A stretch of 64,000 nucleotides of DNA from Sphagnum compactum (Eukaryota > Bryophyta > Sphagnopsida > Sphagnales), in the NCBI GenBank assembly GCA_965153455.1, contig OZ234494.1, positions 26,341,354 to 26,405,353 of the forward strand, written 5' to 3'. This document shows positions 49,961 to 62,564 of this stretch, in pieces. Every line of letters begins with the position of its first letter. Position 1 is the first letter of the stretch. The notes under the pieces are model-generated. The model was not told where the DNA came from. It made no database searches and was given only the letters and a program-made list of their open reading frames with translations. The position numbers were made by a program, and so were the translations under genes.

Positions 49961-50682
49961 TGAAGGGAGTCCCAAAGGCAGGGTGGTACCGCTTATATCT
50001 CTAATCTCTAGTGAAATAGTGGTAGCTACATTGATAATTCATAATTTTTCCTCTCCAAAAGGGGGCCATTGTTTTGGATAGGAGTGGCATCTTATGTTTT
50101 GAAACGGGTTCATTTTTTCTTTTTTGTATTCCTCCTTTTCTTTGCACATCTTTCCAATTCTAAAGAATATGATTGTGTGGTCTTTACATTGGGGTAATGC
50201 CTTGTCTGTAATGCCCTTGGACTAGGGCATCACGAGAAATGAATGGGTCCCTGTTTGGCTGTGCTGAGTGTGTGTTGGCCGTTATTCTAGTAATGGCCCT
50301 CACCCTACATGTTAGAACCCCACATGAGTCCTTTGCCCACTTCAGGCCACCTTTAACCAACATTTAGAGCTACTTCATGGAACTCATGGGGAAAATAAAT
50401 AAAAGAGTTGTAATCAAACAATTTTGGACTTGATAGAATCAAAGGTAAGTTTTAATACTTAAAAATTTAAAAAAATATAAATATTCAGCTCTCCGACTAA
50501 CTACAAGGGCAGATAAGAGGTAAAGACCTCTTTGTCTCTTATGATAATAGCTATTAGACATGGGCAGGAATCCCACTAATACAAAAATCGCAAAAATAAG
50601 AAAAAGGAGGTAGTACACTAAAAAACCAAAGAGTTGTAATCGACATTTTGAATTCTCTCTCGAGAATCCATGAGAAATAATA

Positions 50683-50764
50683 ATAATAATAACAACAAAA
50701 TGATATAAAATAATAATAATAATAATAATAATAACAAAAAATATATAATAATAATAATAATAGC
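50683..50764. repeat. (AAT)n microsatellite
   Basis: Runs of ATA/AAT triplets, broken by AAC and AAA. Tyr- and Ile-rich frames on the minus strand here are a by-product of it. Confidence 0.9.
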
Positions 50765-51599
50765 AAAATAAATACAAGTTGTGGAAATCTCCAATGGGTC
50801 CAGCAGATAAGACCTCTTTTCTTGGCTCTTATCAGCAAAGAGCCTCTCTTAAAAATGGGCAAAAGAGACCAACTAATACAAAACCCACAAGCAATGGAGA
50901 AGAATATTTTGCTCATATCCAAACAAACAGTAAGGCAAAAGCCAAAGAGTACAATATGCCTTCTAAGTTAAGTATATCACCTTCTTCTGTACAAGAAGAT
51001 GGCGTGTTGTTCCTTCCTTCCTTCCTTCAATAAATTGTTGTGTCGCCTCGCCCTCTCACAAGTTGGAGTGTTGTTCCCCCTCATGAGGTCCCCAAGGGAT
51101 CGTGGGTTAACTTCAGGTTGACTTTATATTGAAACTAGTGAACCCGATTGGAGTCAAATATAACCAACCTGAACAACACGATGGAGTTGTCGAATGGAGT
51201 GAGTTGCTATATTCGACAAACTGATGATGATACTTGCTTGCTTCAGATAGGTATTCGGCATTTGGGAATTGGGGATGGCCCAGCAAACCACAAAAAGTTC
51301 CCATTGGCTAGGCTAGTAGTGGTGTCAAAACTCGACCGAGTGTTTATTTCATGTTGTTGTTGTCGACATGAACACGTCTCCCCATTCTCCGCCAAGCTCT
51401 ATATTCGAGGAAAGGTTTGTTAACAGCATCTTTTTTGGGGGCTGAAAACCCGTCAAAAAGCTACCTGGGATTCAGACCTGCAACATGTAGGCTTGGGAAT
51501 TTTTTTAAAATAAAATTAATATTTCACCAAAAGCTAGGGTTTAGGGTTTCCATCAATGTTGTGTGGTTCTTTAATCGGTTCATGTTTTAGTTTTTTTTT

Positions 51600-52350
51600 T
51601 AAACTTTTATTTTTTTTATTTTTTATTTTTATTTGTTTCTGTTATTAATATTATTTTGTATGATAAAAATAAAGTGTCTCTTTTTCACTTTTGTATTTTT
51701 GTTTATTTGGATGCAAGTTTGAAGTTTGGAGAATGAAGACACACCTCATTCTTTTTCAAGTAGGGTTTTTCTTCATTATTATAAGTTTTATTTTTTCTTA
51801 TTTTCTACTCTTTATTTGGTTTCTTCTTTTTTAATTTTTTTTAAAAAAAATGATTTTACTGTATTTCCCTTTCCTTGTTTCATTTGTTTCCATTCCTTTT
51901 TTATAGTTTTTGTGTTTTTACTTTTTTTTGTTTATGTTTGTTTCATGTTTTAATTTTTTCTATTCTTATTTTGTCTATCTTCATTTTTTTCTATTATTAT
52001 GCATTTATTTTTTTTCTTTTTTTTCTTTTTTTTGCAAAAAAATCTAGTATTTTTAATATGTTTTATAATAAAAATAATTTAAAAAACTTTTTTATTTTTG
52101 TTTGATTAGATGCAGGTTTGAAGTTTGGAAAAAGAAGACAAACCTCATTTTTTTTTCAAGTATGGTTTTTTTTCTCTTTCTTTTGCTTTCCGTTTTGTTT
52201 CTTATTTTTTGTCATTTATTTTTTAATTTTTTTTAAAGATTATTTTACTGTATTTCCCTTTTTTGTTTCATGTTTAAGTGTTTACAAAAAGTTTCTAATT
52301 GTTAAAGTGTTTTTCTGTTTTTATTTTTTTTCTAATTTTTTCCCTTTTTA
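51600..52350 (+). repeat. T-rich two-copy repeat, period about 398 bp
   Basis: Gatgcaagtttgaagtttgg near 51711 and gatgcaggtttgaagtttgg near 52109 are each followed by gaagacacacctcatt or gaagacaaacctcatt, a T-run, caagta, and later by ttttactgtatttccctt. The region is over 60 percent T. Phe-rich frames here are not genes. Confidence 0.75.
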
Positions 52351-52367
52351 AAAAATATATTTGTTCT

Positions 52368-52590
52368 GTTTGGACGGATGACGGGATGGATGACGAATGA
52401 CGGGATGGACGACCGGACGGATGGATAGAGGGTCCTTCCCATTCTTGGTGGGCAGAAAGCTGCAATGTCAGATTCAGTAGAGGGATGGTGTGCAGCCGGC
52501 AACCTTGGAGCTTCCAGGGTGTCGATTCGCATGGACGACCGGACGGATGGACAGAGGGACAACGGGACGGATGGACGACGGGACAGATTG
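52368..52590 (+). repeat. GGACGGATGG-type minisatellite
   Basis: Many variants of ggacggatgg, acgggatgg and gacgaccggacgg are clustered, in two groups around a unique 80-base middle. Its complement motif (ccgtccgatccgtccat) also appears near 15745. It does not code for a recognisable protein. Confidence 0.75.
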
Positions 52591-53518
52591 AGGGGAAGCT
52601 TCATTTCTCATCCCGACGTCCTTTATTATATGTAATAAGTTTTCTTTTCACAAATTCTTGCCCCCAAATCAGAACTAGCATGTGCCAAAATTGAAAAATT
52701 CACCTTCATCAATGAATAGGCACCAAAAGGGTTCTTTGTTTGAAAATTGAACTTGGTGAATTTCAAAATTGGGGTTCTTAGAATGGTATTTTGGCATAAC
52801 TGGTAATTTTCAGGTTTAGGATTTTTGAGTTGTGGAGTTTGAATTTTGCAATGTGCACTTGCACTTTCTTCATCGTCGGAACCTACTAAAATCTCAAGAT
52901 GAGAAGTTAATGACATATTGACTTGATGAAGCATGTCAAGCAAGATCATGTTGTCGTGTTTAAAAGGTTTGGAAAGGAGCAACAACCTTGTTTCGAAGGT
53001 TTTTTCTTTTTCAATCATGGACTAGCAACCAAATGGGAGAATGTACTTGCAAGTTTTATCTTCAGATATTTTTTTCGAACTTAACACATTCCTTGAAAAC
53101 CACGAAACCCAAAAGTGGTTTTTGGAAGATTTAATGTTATTTGTGATTAAGGGTTTTTTTGCCACTAAAAGCAATGGAATGTGTTTGGTTGCAAAGATTG
53201 GTTCTCCAGCTATGTTGCCCAACGATGAACTTCCCATCCAAAAGGATTTTCACCAAAGAGGCTATTCATGCATTAGTGAACAAGACCTTCATTGAGTTGT
53301 GTAACCTACGTTGGCAAAATGCTTGACAACCACCTACACTTTTGATTTGTGCATGTTGAAAGGGGCCCATGACACTTTTTGCGTTGGATGTTAATTTTCT
53401 TTCCAATAACTTGGAGCCTTTAAAACACATCATGATGGGTTGTTTGATGTCAATGTTTGTTGCCATGTTTGTAAAACTAAATCACATCCTTGACAAGTTC
53501 ACATTCACATAATTTTCT

Positions 53519-53773
53519 TTGACTTATGTTAAAGACAAGGGCTTCAATTTGCAAACTTGTGTTCAAGTTCTTAAAATGGTTGTGTGTTGTCATTTTAACA
53601 CATCCAAACCATTTGATGGCTATTGTATTGGGCATGTGTTATTAAAGGTATATCAATATGCCACTGTTGATGAAAAGGTGGCTTGCAAGTTACATTGTAC
53701 ATCAATCAAATATACCCAAACTGAAATCCACAAGTGTATCAAATGGCCAAAGAAATCTAACAAGGGTAAGTAA
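53519..53773 (+). pseudogene. hAT transposase, open central fragment
   Basis: The frame of 84 codons contains YVKDKGFNLQTC, FDGYCIGHVLLKVYQYATVD and IHKCIKWPKKSNKGK. These are conserved stretches of the catalytic core in the hAT/DUF659-like transposases of plants. Further core words (REKVCVDSNLNPCKLN) are readable just downstream in another frame, so a frameshift lies near 53770. The first codon is not a biological start. Confidence 0.75.
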
Positions 53774-53899
53774 TGCGGGAGAAGGTGTGTGTGGATTCTA
53801 ACCTCAATCCTTGCAAATTGAACATTCTAATGAAGATGAAGTACATAGAAATTCTCTATGCCTAATGTTTTTAGGGTTCATAGTTGAAGAGAATTGAGT

Positions 53900-55690
53900 T
53901 TGTGGTGGCCTAATTAATGTTTTTTGAACTTTATGGTGCTTTGATTGATTTATTTTGAACTTTATGGTGCTCATCATGTGATTAAATTTAAGTTTTGGTA
54001 GCCTTGATTTAATTTCAGTTTCATGGTATGGTGATGTGATTTATTTCAAGTTTTTTTAATTTTAATGTCATTTAATTCATGTTTCTCTTGGCCTTGGTAA
54101 TTATTCTGAGTTTTAATGGCCTTCTTGATTTATTTTCAACTCTTTTGTCTAATGATGTGATTTATTTTGAGCTTTGGTGGCCCTCTTGATTTAATCTCAA
54201 CTTTTTGGTCTAATGATGTGATTTATTTTGAGTTTTTAAAGTTTTAATGCCATTTAATTCAAAAAAAAAATTGGCCTTGATGATTATTTTTGAGCTCTAT
54301 GGTGCCTTAATTGAGTTATTTTGAACTTTGCAATGTTCATCATGTGATTTAATTTGAATTTTAATGGCCTTCTTGATTTAATATTAACTATTTGGTTTGG
54401 TGATGTGATTTACTTTGAGTTTTTCTTGTTATGATGTCATTTAATTTGATTTTTTCCTTGGCCTTAATGATTTATTTTTGAACTAGATAATGTTTTAATG
54501 AATTTGATTTGAATTCAATAATGGATTTTTTTTTTCTCCTCAAGATTTTGAATACTTCAAACTATTTTTACACCAATACTCGTTTCCTTGGGCAATCCAT
54601 GGGGGAAGAATTTAGCAACCACATTTTCCATGGTTGTTTTGTTTTTTTCGTAGGTGATTTTTTTTCGTGGCCTACCATGGGTAGGAAGTGAAAATTCGCT
54701 TCAATTTTCATTGAGGTTGTTCAAACAACATTGATACTTTATTTGATGGCTTCCACACTATCAAATTTATGTTGTAGGAATGAAATTCAACATCCCTCAT
54801 CAACTTTTGAATGGACTTACATTTGACCTTTGACATGTTTTTAGGTGACTACATTTTGATAACTTGTTTTTCCTTAGTTATATTATCTTGAACATAAACA
54901 TTTGTACAATACCATTGGCATCAATGTTGAAGTTGACCTCAATTTGAACTACTTTTTAAGGTGATGAAAGGATATGGGATACCTACAAGATCAAATTGCC
55001 CAAGGTCGATTTTGTTGTCAATTGCCATTTTATGTTATTTTGAAATACTCTATGATAAGTGTTCCATTTTGGTTTGTGCATTTGTTATTGAAAACACTTG
55101 ACTCTTCTTGGTGGGGATAATAATGTTACAACTGATGAAACATGTAAAGAGTAAAAGAATGTTCTTAACATCACCCCACATAACTCCACCTTTGATAATA
55201 ACACCCATGGCTGCACATTAATCTACATTGATCACCTTGTTTGGAACCTTGTGAAAATTTATAATTTGTAGTTTGTACATGTGGCTAATTTGATTTAATT
55301 TGAACGTTAGTGTTTGGTCTGATTTAATTTGAGTTTTATGGTATAGTGATGTGATTTATTTTGTTTTGTTATAGTTTGTAATGATGGCTTATTTGATTTA
55401 ATTTGAGCTTTGATGTTTGGTGTGATTTAATACGACTTATTTTGTTTTAAATTAAGCTTTGTGATGTCTACTTGATTTAATCTAAATTTTATGCTAGCTT
55501 TTTCAATGTAATTTCAACTATGTGGTGTCTTGATTAATTAAAACTGAACTTTATAATGGCTTAAATGATATAATTTGAGCTCCAAGGTGGCTTTCTTGCT
55601 TTAAATTGTGCTTTATGGTGGCATGATGTGATTTAATTTGACCTATGTGGTGGCTGAAGTGATTTATAGATTTGCAAATTGTGTTTTGTT
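53900..55690 (+). repeat. Degenerate repeats inside the hAT remnant
   Basis: Words such as gatgtgatttattttgag, cttgatttaatttgagtttt and gaactttatggtg recur, mainly in 53900-54500 and 55260-55680. They lie between the central and C-terminal transposase parts. The middle (54520-55250) is AT-rich and unassigned. The repeats may be an insertion or an expanded intron. Confidence 0.7.
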
Positions 55691-56620
55691 GTTGCAAGAT
55701 GCATTGGCTTATTAAAATGCAATCACATTGTGTTATAGTTGACAAACAATGGCATTGCAAAGTTGTGTTTTGTCTCCAAGTATTTCAGTAATTTGTGAAG
55801 TTATGATGAAAGTATTAAGGCCAATCATGATTAGTTGTGATTTGAATTATAGCCATGGACATTAGTTGTTTAATAACACATTGCAATTTGTCATCACCAA
55901 GACATGTGAGGTTCATGATGAAATTGTTAATGTGGTTGTCCCTAATAATGTGGGTGATGAAGAAACAAAGGCATTTGATATAGAACTAACAAAATCATGA
56001 TTCACATGAAGCACCGAACGTTGGAAACTTTTCAACCTTTTTGTTTTCTTTACATGGGTTTGATAAGAAAAAAGGCACAATATTTTTGCATTAATGTTGG
56101 ATCCAAGGTTCAAGAATATGTGGTTGGTGGCCAATTACTTCCAAGTTGTGAAAATGCATTTCCATTGGTCAATGAATATGATATTGGTTTATTGTTGCTT
56201 TTGTCAATGGATTATTACAAGGTATTGAAGCCCTCAGTGTATGATGAGGAGGTTCAAGTGTAGGGCTCAAAATGTGAGAATGAAGATTTTTTCAAACCTC
56301 AAAAACTAGTGCAACAGCTATGGGCCACCTTGTGCTAAAAAAACTTGATGCATTTCATCACTACCATGTTGACATGGACAACTACAAATGCCCATTGTCT
56401 TGGTGATGCATGAAAAACCAAAAGTTTCTAGTGATGGGATTATTGGCTTGTCAAATCTTGAGAATCCAACAAGCCAACTCAAGATAGAAGATTTTTTTGA
56501 TTGATCTAGTTGTCATTACACTTTGGAGGTGTTTGTTACAAATTAAACACCTCAACTAAATGATTTTTATTAACAAAAATTGGCCTAATGATCCAAGGGT
56601 TGGGTGTTTTAAGCTTTTCT

Positions 56621-57940
56621 AACCTTATAAATGCATGTAAAATAGAATCTTAATTATTAATGAATTTTGATACAAATTTTGAAGAAGGGGTTATTTAGGA
56701 ACAATTATTGAATTTTTGTGATTTCCCTTTTGTTATTTTCATATGTTCCTTTTTCTTCATTAACCTAAAGTGGGCACACATATGGATATTTTAATCTTTT
56801 TGTGTTTTTAACTTTAATGTGGATTAAGAAACATCATTTAACTTTTTAGATTATGGTTTCCATTTGCCCCATGGTTGATTGTTGATTTCTTCTTGGTTTT
56901 CCATTTTGGTGGATTTCAAAGGTTTTGTAGTAATTTTTTTGTAATTTTGGCCATGGCAGATTTCAAAGGCTTTTTACTGTTTTTGATTTTGGCCATGGTG
57001 GATTTCAAAGGCTTTATAGGCTTTCAAAGAAAAATCATTGAATTAAATGCACCTTCATTGAAAATATATTTTTGTAATGCACTAGTTGATAGTTTCTAAA
57101 ATCCCTTCAAAACCTCAAGTTTTAGTTTCATACTTGAAATAATAAATTCAAGTCAGGGGGGTTAATTGCGAACCAAATCTTGACCTACTCTAAAAATCGA
57201 TTCAAAAACTAGAATAATGAATTTGGTGTAAGGGGGATACTTGAAAACTGATTCAACAATCAACCAATTTTCTCTTTCAAAATTGGTCATGAAAACCCAA
57301 CCCTCCTTCACTTAAATGCTTGGAATCAACTGATTCTTTAAAAAATCAAAATAACAGAAACTCAAAATTGGTTGCTTATTTAAAATCAATTATTTCAAAA
57401 TAACTAAAATCGAACAATTTTTTAAAATTTTACTTTTTGAAAAACCAACAAGTCGTTATTTTGAAATTTTCATTACACTGTCCAACCATCATTTTCACCA
57501 TTTCCACTCCTCACAACTCAAAGGAGTTTTTCGCTTTCCTAGCTTCATGAAAGACTACATTCATCAATGTTAAACCTTTGTTCTTATGTGTAGTTGTTGT
57601 GCATACCAAATTATGGATATGTGTAACCAAAGGTGTATATGGTTTTATAGATTTGTAGAATCACAAACTTGAAACAATGTCATTTTTTGAATGTGCCATT
57701 GGTCTGGTGAACATTAAAGTTGTGTAGATTCCAAAATCGCAATTGTATTTATTGCTCATTGTTCAAATTTTTGAAGCCAACACGAGGCAATATTGATTTC
57801 AAAAGCTTGTGTTTAAGCAATGGTGTTGAACAATGAAATGTTAGACCATAGATGATGTATCTGAGGTGAAAATGTTTAGTATGCAATGTATTGTCAATGA
57901 ACATTGAGGTCCAAATATAAGCAACATGCATTTTATGAAT
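56621..57940. other. AT-rich region, nothing established
   Basis: A small internal repeat with tttggccatggnngatttcaaaggctt occurs three times at 56880-57020. No gene is supported. Confidence 0.5.
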
Positions 57941-58100
57941 GATTTATGCATTTTAAGAACATTCCACTAGCAATTTATGCATTTTGGAAACATTCTATGA
58001 GTGATTTGTGCATTTTGGTAACATTTTGAGCAATTTATATATTTTAAGAACATTTTGTGAGTGATTTGTGCATTCTATGAACAATTTGTGCATTTTGCTT
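57941..58100 (+). repeat. Tandem repeat of about 31 bp, six units
   Basis: Units of the type atttgtgcattttgggaaca, then ttctatgagtg, are repeated about six times with gradual change and two shortened copies. It ends about 60 bases before the open frame that holds the BED-type zinc-finger exon. Confidence 0.8.
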
Positions 58101-58267
58101 TATGTTTGTTTTTTCACAATGTTTCTTCATTTGTCAATCCCAACAAATTTTAGGTTTCTATGTCCATTTTCCTTGTTCTTGACATACAAACTCAAGTTGA
58201 TTTTGGATCAAATGTTTTGCAATATCTCACTATACATCTAAAAGAGCTTTTTAGTTTGACCCCAATA

Positions 58268-58497
58268 ATGAAAAAACAAAAGCATGATCATGAAAGTGTG
58301 CAATGTTTCCAAAATAAGTGGGTTGCACACCTTCCTTGGGAAAAAATTATGGTAGACAACATAGGTAATGTACACCAAGTACATTGTGCTATTTGCTCAA
58401 GGGTAGAAAGCAAGGAAAAACTTTTTGTTTTGAAGTTCAATAATTTGTTGAAACATGTAGGTCATCACAAAACAAAAATTTTGGTCCAAAAGTCAAG
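58268..58497 (+). pseudogene. BED-type zinc-finger exon of a hAT-like transposase
   Basis: From an ATG at 58268 the frame reads MKKQKHDHESVQCFQNKWVA, then LPWEKIMVDNIGNVHQVHCAIC, LKFNNLLKHVGHHK and a basic tail. HCAIC gives the first zinc pair (C-x2-C), and HVGHH supplies the His ligands. This is the BED arrangement that precedes hAT transposases. A splice donor AAG-gtaggt follows at 58498, so this looks like a first exon. The frame is open upstream to 58160. No catalytic exon was found downstream within 3 kb, so the element is probably broken. It may belong to the same family as the remnant at 53092-56620, but lies 3' of it and must be a separate copy. Confidence 0.65.
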
Positions 58498-58499
58498 GT

Positions 58500-61205
58500 A
58501 GGTTTTTCTATTTCAATGGTAAATGCCAATATTCACATAATGAATGAATCTACATTACCTCTAAACATCCTCTTGTTTTTTTTTTTGCAAAACACAACTT
58601 TTTTCTTATTTGTTTCAATTTATTATTTGTTGTTTAGAGGTTGAATTATGACATATTTCAAAGGTTTAAAGGACTTCACTATGTTTAAGGTCAAGCACAT
58701 TATTAAAATCATTCACTAAAAGAATTCATGTCCTATGCAATCACTTCTTAAACAACTAGTAGTTGTCAACAATTAAAAAAACAACTATAAACAATATTTG
58801 TAACTATTTAGCTTATGTGTCAATATGTGTAATTGCAAACTAATGGTTATTACAACTAATGGATCAATGGATTGGATGTTTAACATAATGTGGACATGTA
58901 TTCAATTTTATATGCATTCAAGCTAAAAATGTAAAATTATTAAAATGATTAACCAACAACAATAATTATTACACGATGTAACACATGACATTATGATGTG
59001 GCATATGATATTACAAGGAATTGATGTTTTATGTAATTACTTATTAACAAATTAAAATATTATCCAAGAAATGATGTGAAAAATTAATGTCCATCATTTT
59101 ACATTTAACATGTGTAATTTTGACAAATGGTGTAAATATGTAATCAAATTAACATAATTGTAATGATAACTTAGTTGTATAATGTGAATTATATTAAAAA
59201 TGTAGATGATAATTGGCATCATACACCATAAAATAGTAAGCAAATTTAGTTTGTTTTGTTTTGTAATTATGAGATCCATCGAATTGAGATGTGTCAAATC
59301 ATGTTCTTGGTGTCTTTGGAAAGCTTTCAATGAGGAGGGGTGCATGGGCTTAGTTCCATGACGTTTGGACTTGCGGTGCAAAAGTTCTTGAATATTAAAT
59401 GAGTATTTCATTGGAAATTAAATTAAATTAAATTGTAGCTGAAAAGTTTGGAGGAATTAGAATGTACCTTTGGTGTTGTTGGAAAGAATGGAATTTATTT
59501 GGTAAGATTTGTATTCAAAATGTGGGAGAAATTAAATTTTAAATGATTTCTGCTACTGAAAATTTAAAAAACCTGGTTTTGGGAAGGTAAATCAGTTGAA
59601 GATGTGGTAACACTTGGGCCAACAGCACATGCCACACTAGTAAAGAAAATATGGGAGCATCCATTGTTTCACATGTTTCCTTCATTAACGCAACAAACCT
59701 TTCGTCAACACTTACATTAATATTGTTCCCATTTTAGAGGTTGTCACTCGTCACTTCTTAATTACCTTAAATAGGGGAAACCAATCATTAAATCAATATG
59801 TCACTTAAAAAAAATAAAATTTAATAGGTTGAATGTTGTGAAATCGTTTGTTATAATATGAAATAACATCTAACATAATGTAGTGAACAATTGAATTAAC
59901 AATAAATGAATTAATTGTAACCACTTTGATTATTGATTTGATGTTTTCATGTGGTCCAAATAAGTCAAATATGACAAAAACGTATAAACTTAAATGCAAA
60001 TGGGCTTCAATCATTCATCCCTTGTATTCTTAAAATTCATTGCAACCTAGTTTTTTTTTTGGTGCCAAATTAATTTTGCCTTAGTGAAAAAATTTGAACA
60101 TTTTTTTGTCACAAATTCAATGATTTTTGAAAAGGAAATACAAAAGAACAAAAGTGTCTTTTTAAACCACTAGATTTCTATACGTGGTTCAAGTAAATAT
60201 AGCCAAAAAATACAATGATGTTCAATTTTGTTATTTTCATATTTATTAAAATTAAAAATTGGTTAAATTAGCTTATGAATGACCGCCATTTCAATTGCAT
60301 CACAAAATTGAAAGGAAAACAAATAAACACACACACACACACAATTACATAACTTCATTTGGGCATGCATTGAAGAATTTAAAATTAAATTTTGTAGAAA
60401 TAAATAGGTTGAATGAACAAACAAATTTTTTTTTAATAAGAGAATAGATTTTGAAAGATAACATAAAAAAATCATCAATAATAGAGTTCTATCTTATATT
60501 AGTTTGAAAAATGGGATAATTAATAATTTCATGAAGTGTAGATTGAGAAATTAGACTTATAAATAACATTCTTGATCTTAAAATAAAAGCTTGGCTTAAC
60601 ACTAGAAGAATTGTGTGCAGAATTACTTGTTGTCTTTTCAATATTTGGAATAGCAAGTATGTCACTCCCCTTGACTCAATAAAGGTTAAAAACTTCATAA
60701 AATCTTAACATTTAAATTTGCTAGTTGCAAATAAACATTGTTCAAGCCACCCCTTTCTTAAAAATGACCAAGATTAGTTCATGCATTAAACAACCATAAA
60801 CCACCACCTCAAACACATCTTCAAGCAATTTGTCAAGTTCTAACTTGCCATTGCAATGCATAAACAACCATAAATCATTGCATCAAACACATATTCATTC
60901 TTGTTCTTCTTGGTAGTTGTTGCCATCTCACTTTCAACTCATCATCCTTAGCACCATTTCATTACCTTTGGTCTTGAACATGACACCACCAAAAAAAAAC
61001 GATAAAAGATTCAATCTCTTGTTAAAATAGTGACAAGATATTTGTTTGATTTTTTACATGAAATTATCACAACCACAAATCTCATGTGATGCTCCACCAT
61101 GAATCATCATGGCAAAGACATTGATGTGAAGAAGAAAAACAAATTTCAAGTTTTAAAGCTTTCTCCAAAAAGAAAGAAAGAGAATTTCCAATAGATTGGG
61201 AGTTG
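58500..61205. other. AT-rich region, nothing established
   Basis: A (CA)n run lies at 60328-60344. No coding domain was recognised. Confidence 0.5.
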
Positions 61206-61213
61206 AAGATTGG

Positions 61214-61272
61214 GAGTTGCATGATTTGATGAACAATTATTATGGATAATTGTTCATCAAATCATTCAACTC
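61214..61272. repeat. Hairpin: 27-bp arms with one mismatch, 5-base loop
   Basis: The left arm 61214-61240 and right arm 61246-61272 share ATGATTTGATGAACAATTAT and complement, with a single C/A mismatch and loop TATGG. Pairing goes on outside with ATTGG/CCAAT and one bulged G, so the stem is about 32 bp. Its size fits a short foldback or a small-RNA hairpin. No neighbouring gene explains it. Confidence 0.85.
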
Positions 61273-62201
61273 CAATTTGTTGTGAGCTACAATTTTGAGA
61301 GTGAATTTTTAGAAGTTGTAATGAAGTTTTTGCTTGCGAAAAGGAATCATGAAACAACATGCATATGATATGACTTAAAGATGAACCATTTGCAAATATG
61401 ACAATGTGCCCTTGACACTAGATTCTTTGTTCCCTTGACATCCAAATATTTCACATGCTCGACCCGCACATGGTAGATCATGTTCCATTATTGTCTTCTT
61501 ATGTATTGTCATATGAAGACCATGCAACACATCATGACACATCTAAGTGGATTTTGCCAACATTGCACATGACTATTTGTTGATATTGCGCTTAATTAAG
61601 TTGTGGAAACTAATTGTAAGGTGCCTTCTTTTAAAGGGCAATGCAACTATTTTCATTACCAATTAAATTCATTCTTATGCGTATTCTCCAATTTCAAGAG
61701 CTGTCGCATATTCTTTGCCTAAAGCCAACCAACAAAAGGAAGAAAAAATGGATATGAATATGAAAAATCCATGATATGAATATGACTATGAATCCATAAT
61801 CCACTAGACATGAAAATGGGGATAAATCCATACATTCATTAGACATGAAAATAAAATGGATATGAGTGGCCAGATGCACATGGATATGAAAAAAGTTGAT
61901 ATAAATAATTTCATCCATGAATACATGAAAACGGATGGATGATGGATGATATGCATCCACCAAACCAGGAGCCTTGGTTAGTTCCTAACTATAGTTCACT
62001 GGGCTCATGGCTCACGACCGCTGTCACACCACAGCAACAAACGCACAAACACACCCACAACAGAAATACACAAGAAGAAGAAGAAGAAGAAGAATGATGA
62101 GGCGATGGTGTTGTGCCAAGGAAGATTGAGCGAGTGTCTATTTGCTACAGCTGCTTTCTTTGGAAAGGTGGACGCTTTTGGCCACACCCATAGCCATCGG
62201 G
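61273..62201. other. Upstream region of the SecA gene
   Basis: ATGGATATGAA-like low-complexity words occur at 61750-61960, and (GAA)n at 62072-62093. The promoter presumably lies near 61950-62200, but no TATA box or start site was assigned. Confidence 0.4.
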
Positions 62202-62564
62202 ATGTTGGGTGTTGTGCAGTTATGGCCGGGAGGAGGAGGAGGAGGAGGAGGAGGAGGAGGAGGAGGGCAGGTTGTTTGTCAGCTAACGGAAGGCGTCATC
62301 TGCAACACCCAAAGTAGGCCTCAGTGTGTGGTAATGCAACGGAGAAGCAGAAGGAGGGCTATCAATGGTAGCGGGGTGCAGAAGAGCTTCACTGAAGGAG
62401 GTAATTTGGAATTGAGAAAGAGAATGAAGTTAGGGAAGGTGTATGTGGAGCCCAAGCCGAGTTTAGGGTGTGTATGCAAAGCAGGTTTGAGTTTGGGTGC
62501 TGCTGTTGCTGTCTCTGAACCGAAAGAAGAATCCCTGCAACGAAACTGGCTTACTCCAGTACAG
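62202..62564 (+). CDS. SECA2: SecA exon 1 (transit peptide), tentative
   Basis: The frame from the ATG at 62202 gives a poly-Gly run, then [31 protein letters not shown] and [16 protein letters not shown]. It ends before gttttg in phase 0, which fits the next exon. Composition (Ser, Arg, few acids early) suggests targeting to plastids. An alternative ATG at 62105 opens another frame that ends in poly-Arg and a stop, so it is not favoured. Confidence 0.55.

Larger units (their letters stand above)
53092..56620 (+). mobile_element. Decayed hAT-type transposase
   Basis: Three separated parts on the plus strand fit one hAT transposase. At 53220-53515 the reading FPSKRIFTKEAIHALVNKTF is followed by TYTFDLCMLKGAHDT, the family word TFDLWMSxGxHDT with Trp changed. 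An open part at 53519-53773 reads YVKDKGFNLQTC, then FDGYCIGHVLLKVYQYA and IKWPKKSNKGK. After about 2 kb of degenerate repeats, FALMLDPRFKNMWL appears near 56070-56120. NYKCPLSW, then LACQILRI and INKNWPNDPRVG, the C-terminal dimerisation region, lie at about 56375-56605. Many stops and frame changes occur, so it cannot be active. Terminal inverted repeats were not found. Confidence 0.8.

Noticed and set aside
51726-52351. Phe-rich frames
   Set aside because: They result from T-runs in a T-rich repeat and show no domain or conserved pattern.
62105-62317. Start of SecA at the upstream ATG
   Set aside because: That frame runs into poly-Arg and a stop before the exon-1 donor. The frame from 62202 reaches the donor in the right phase.
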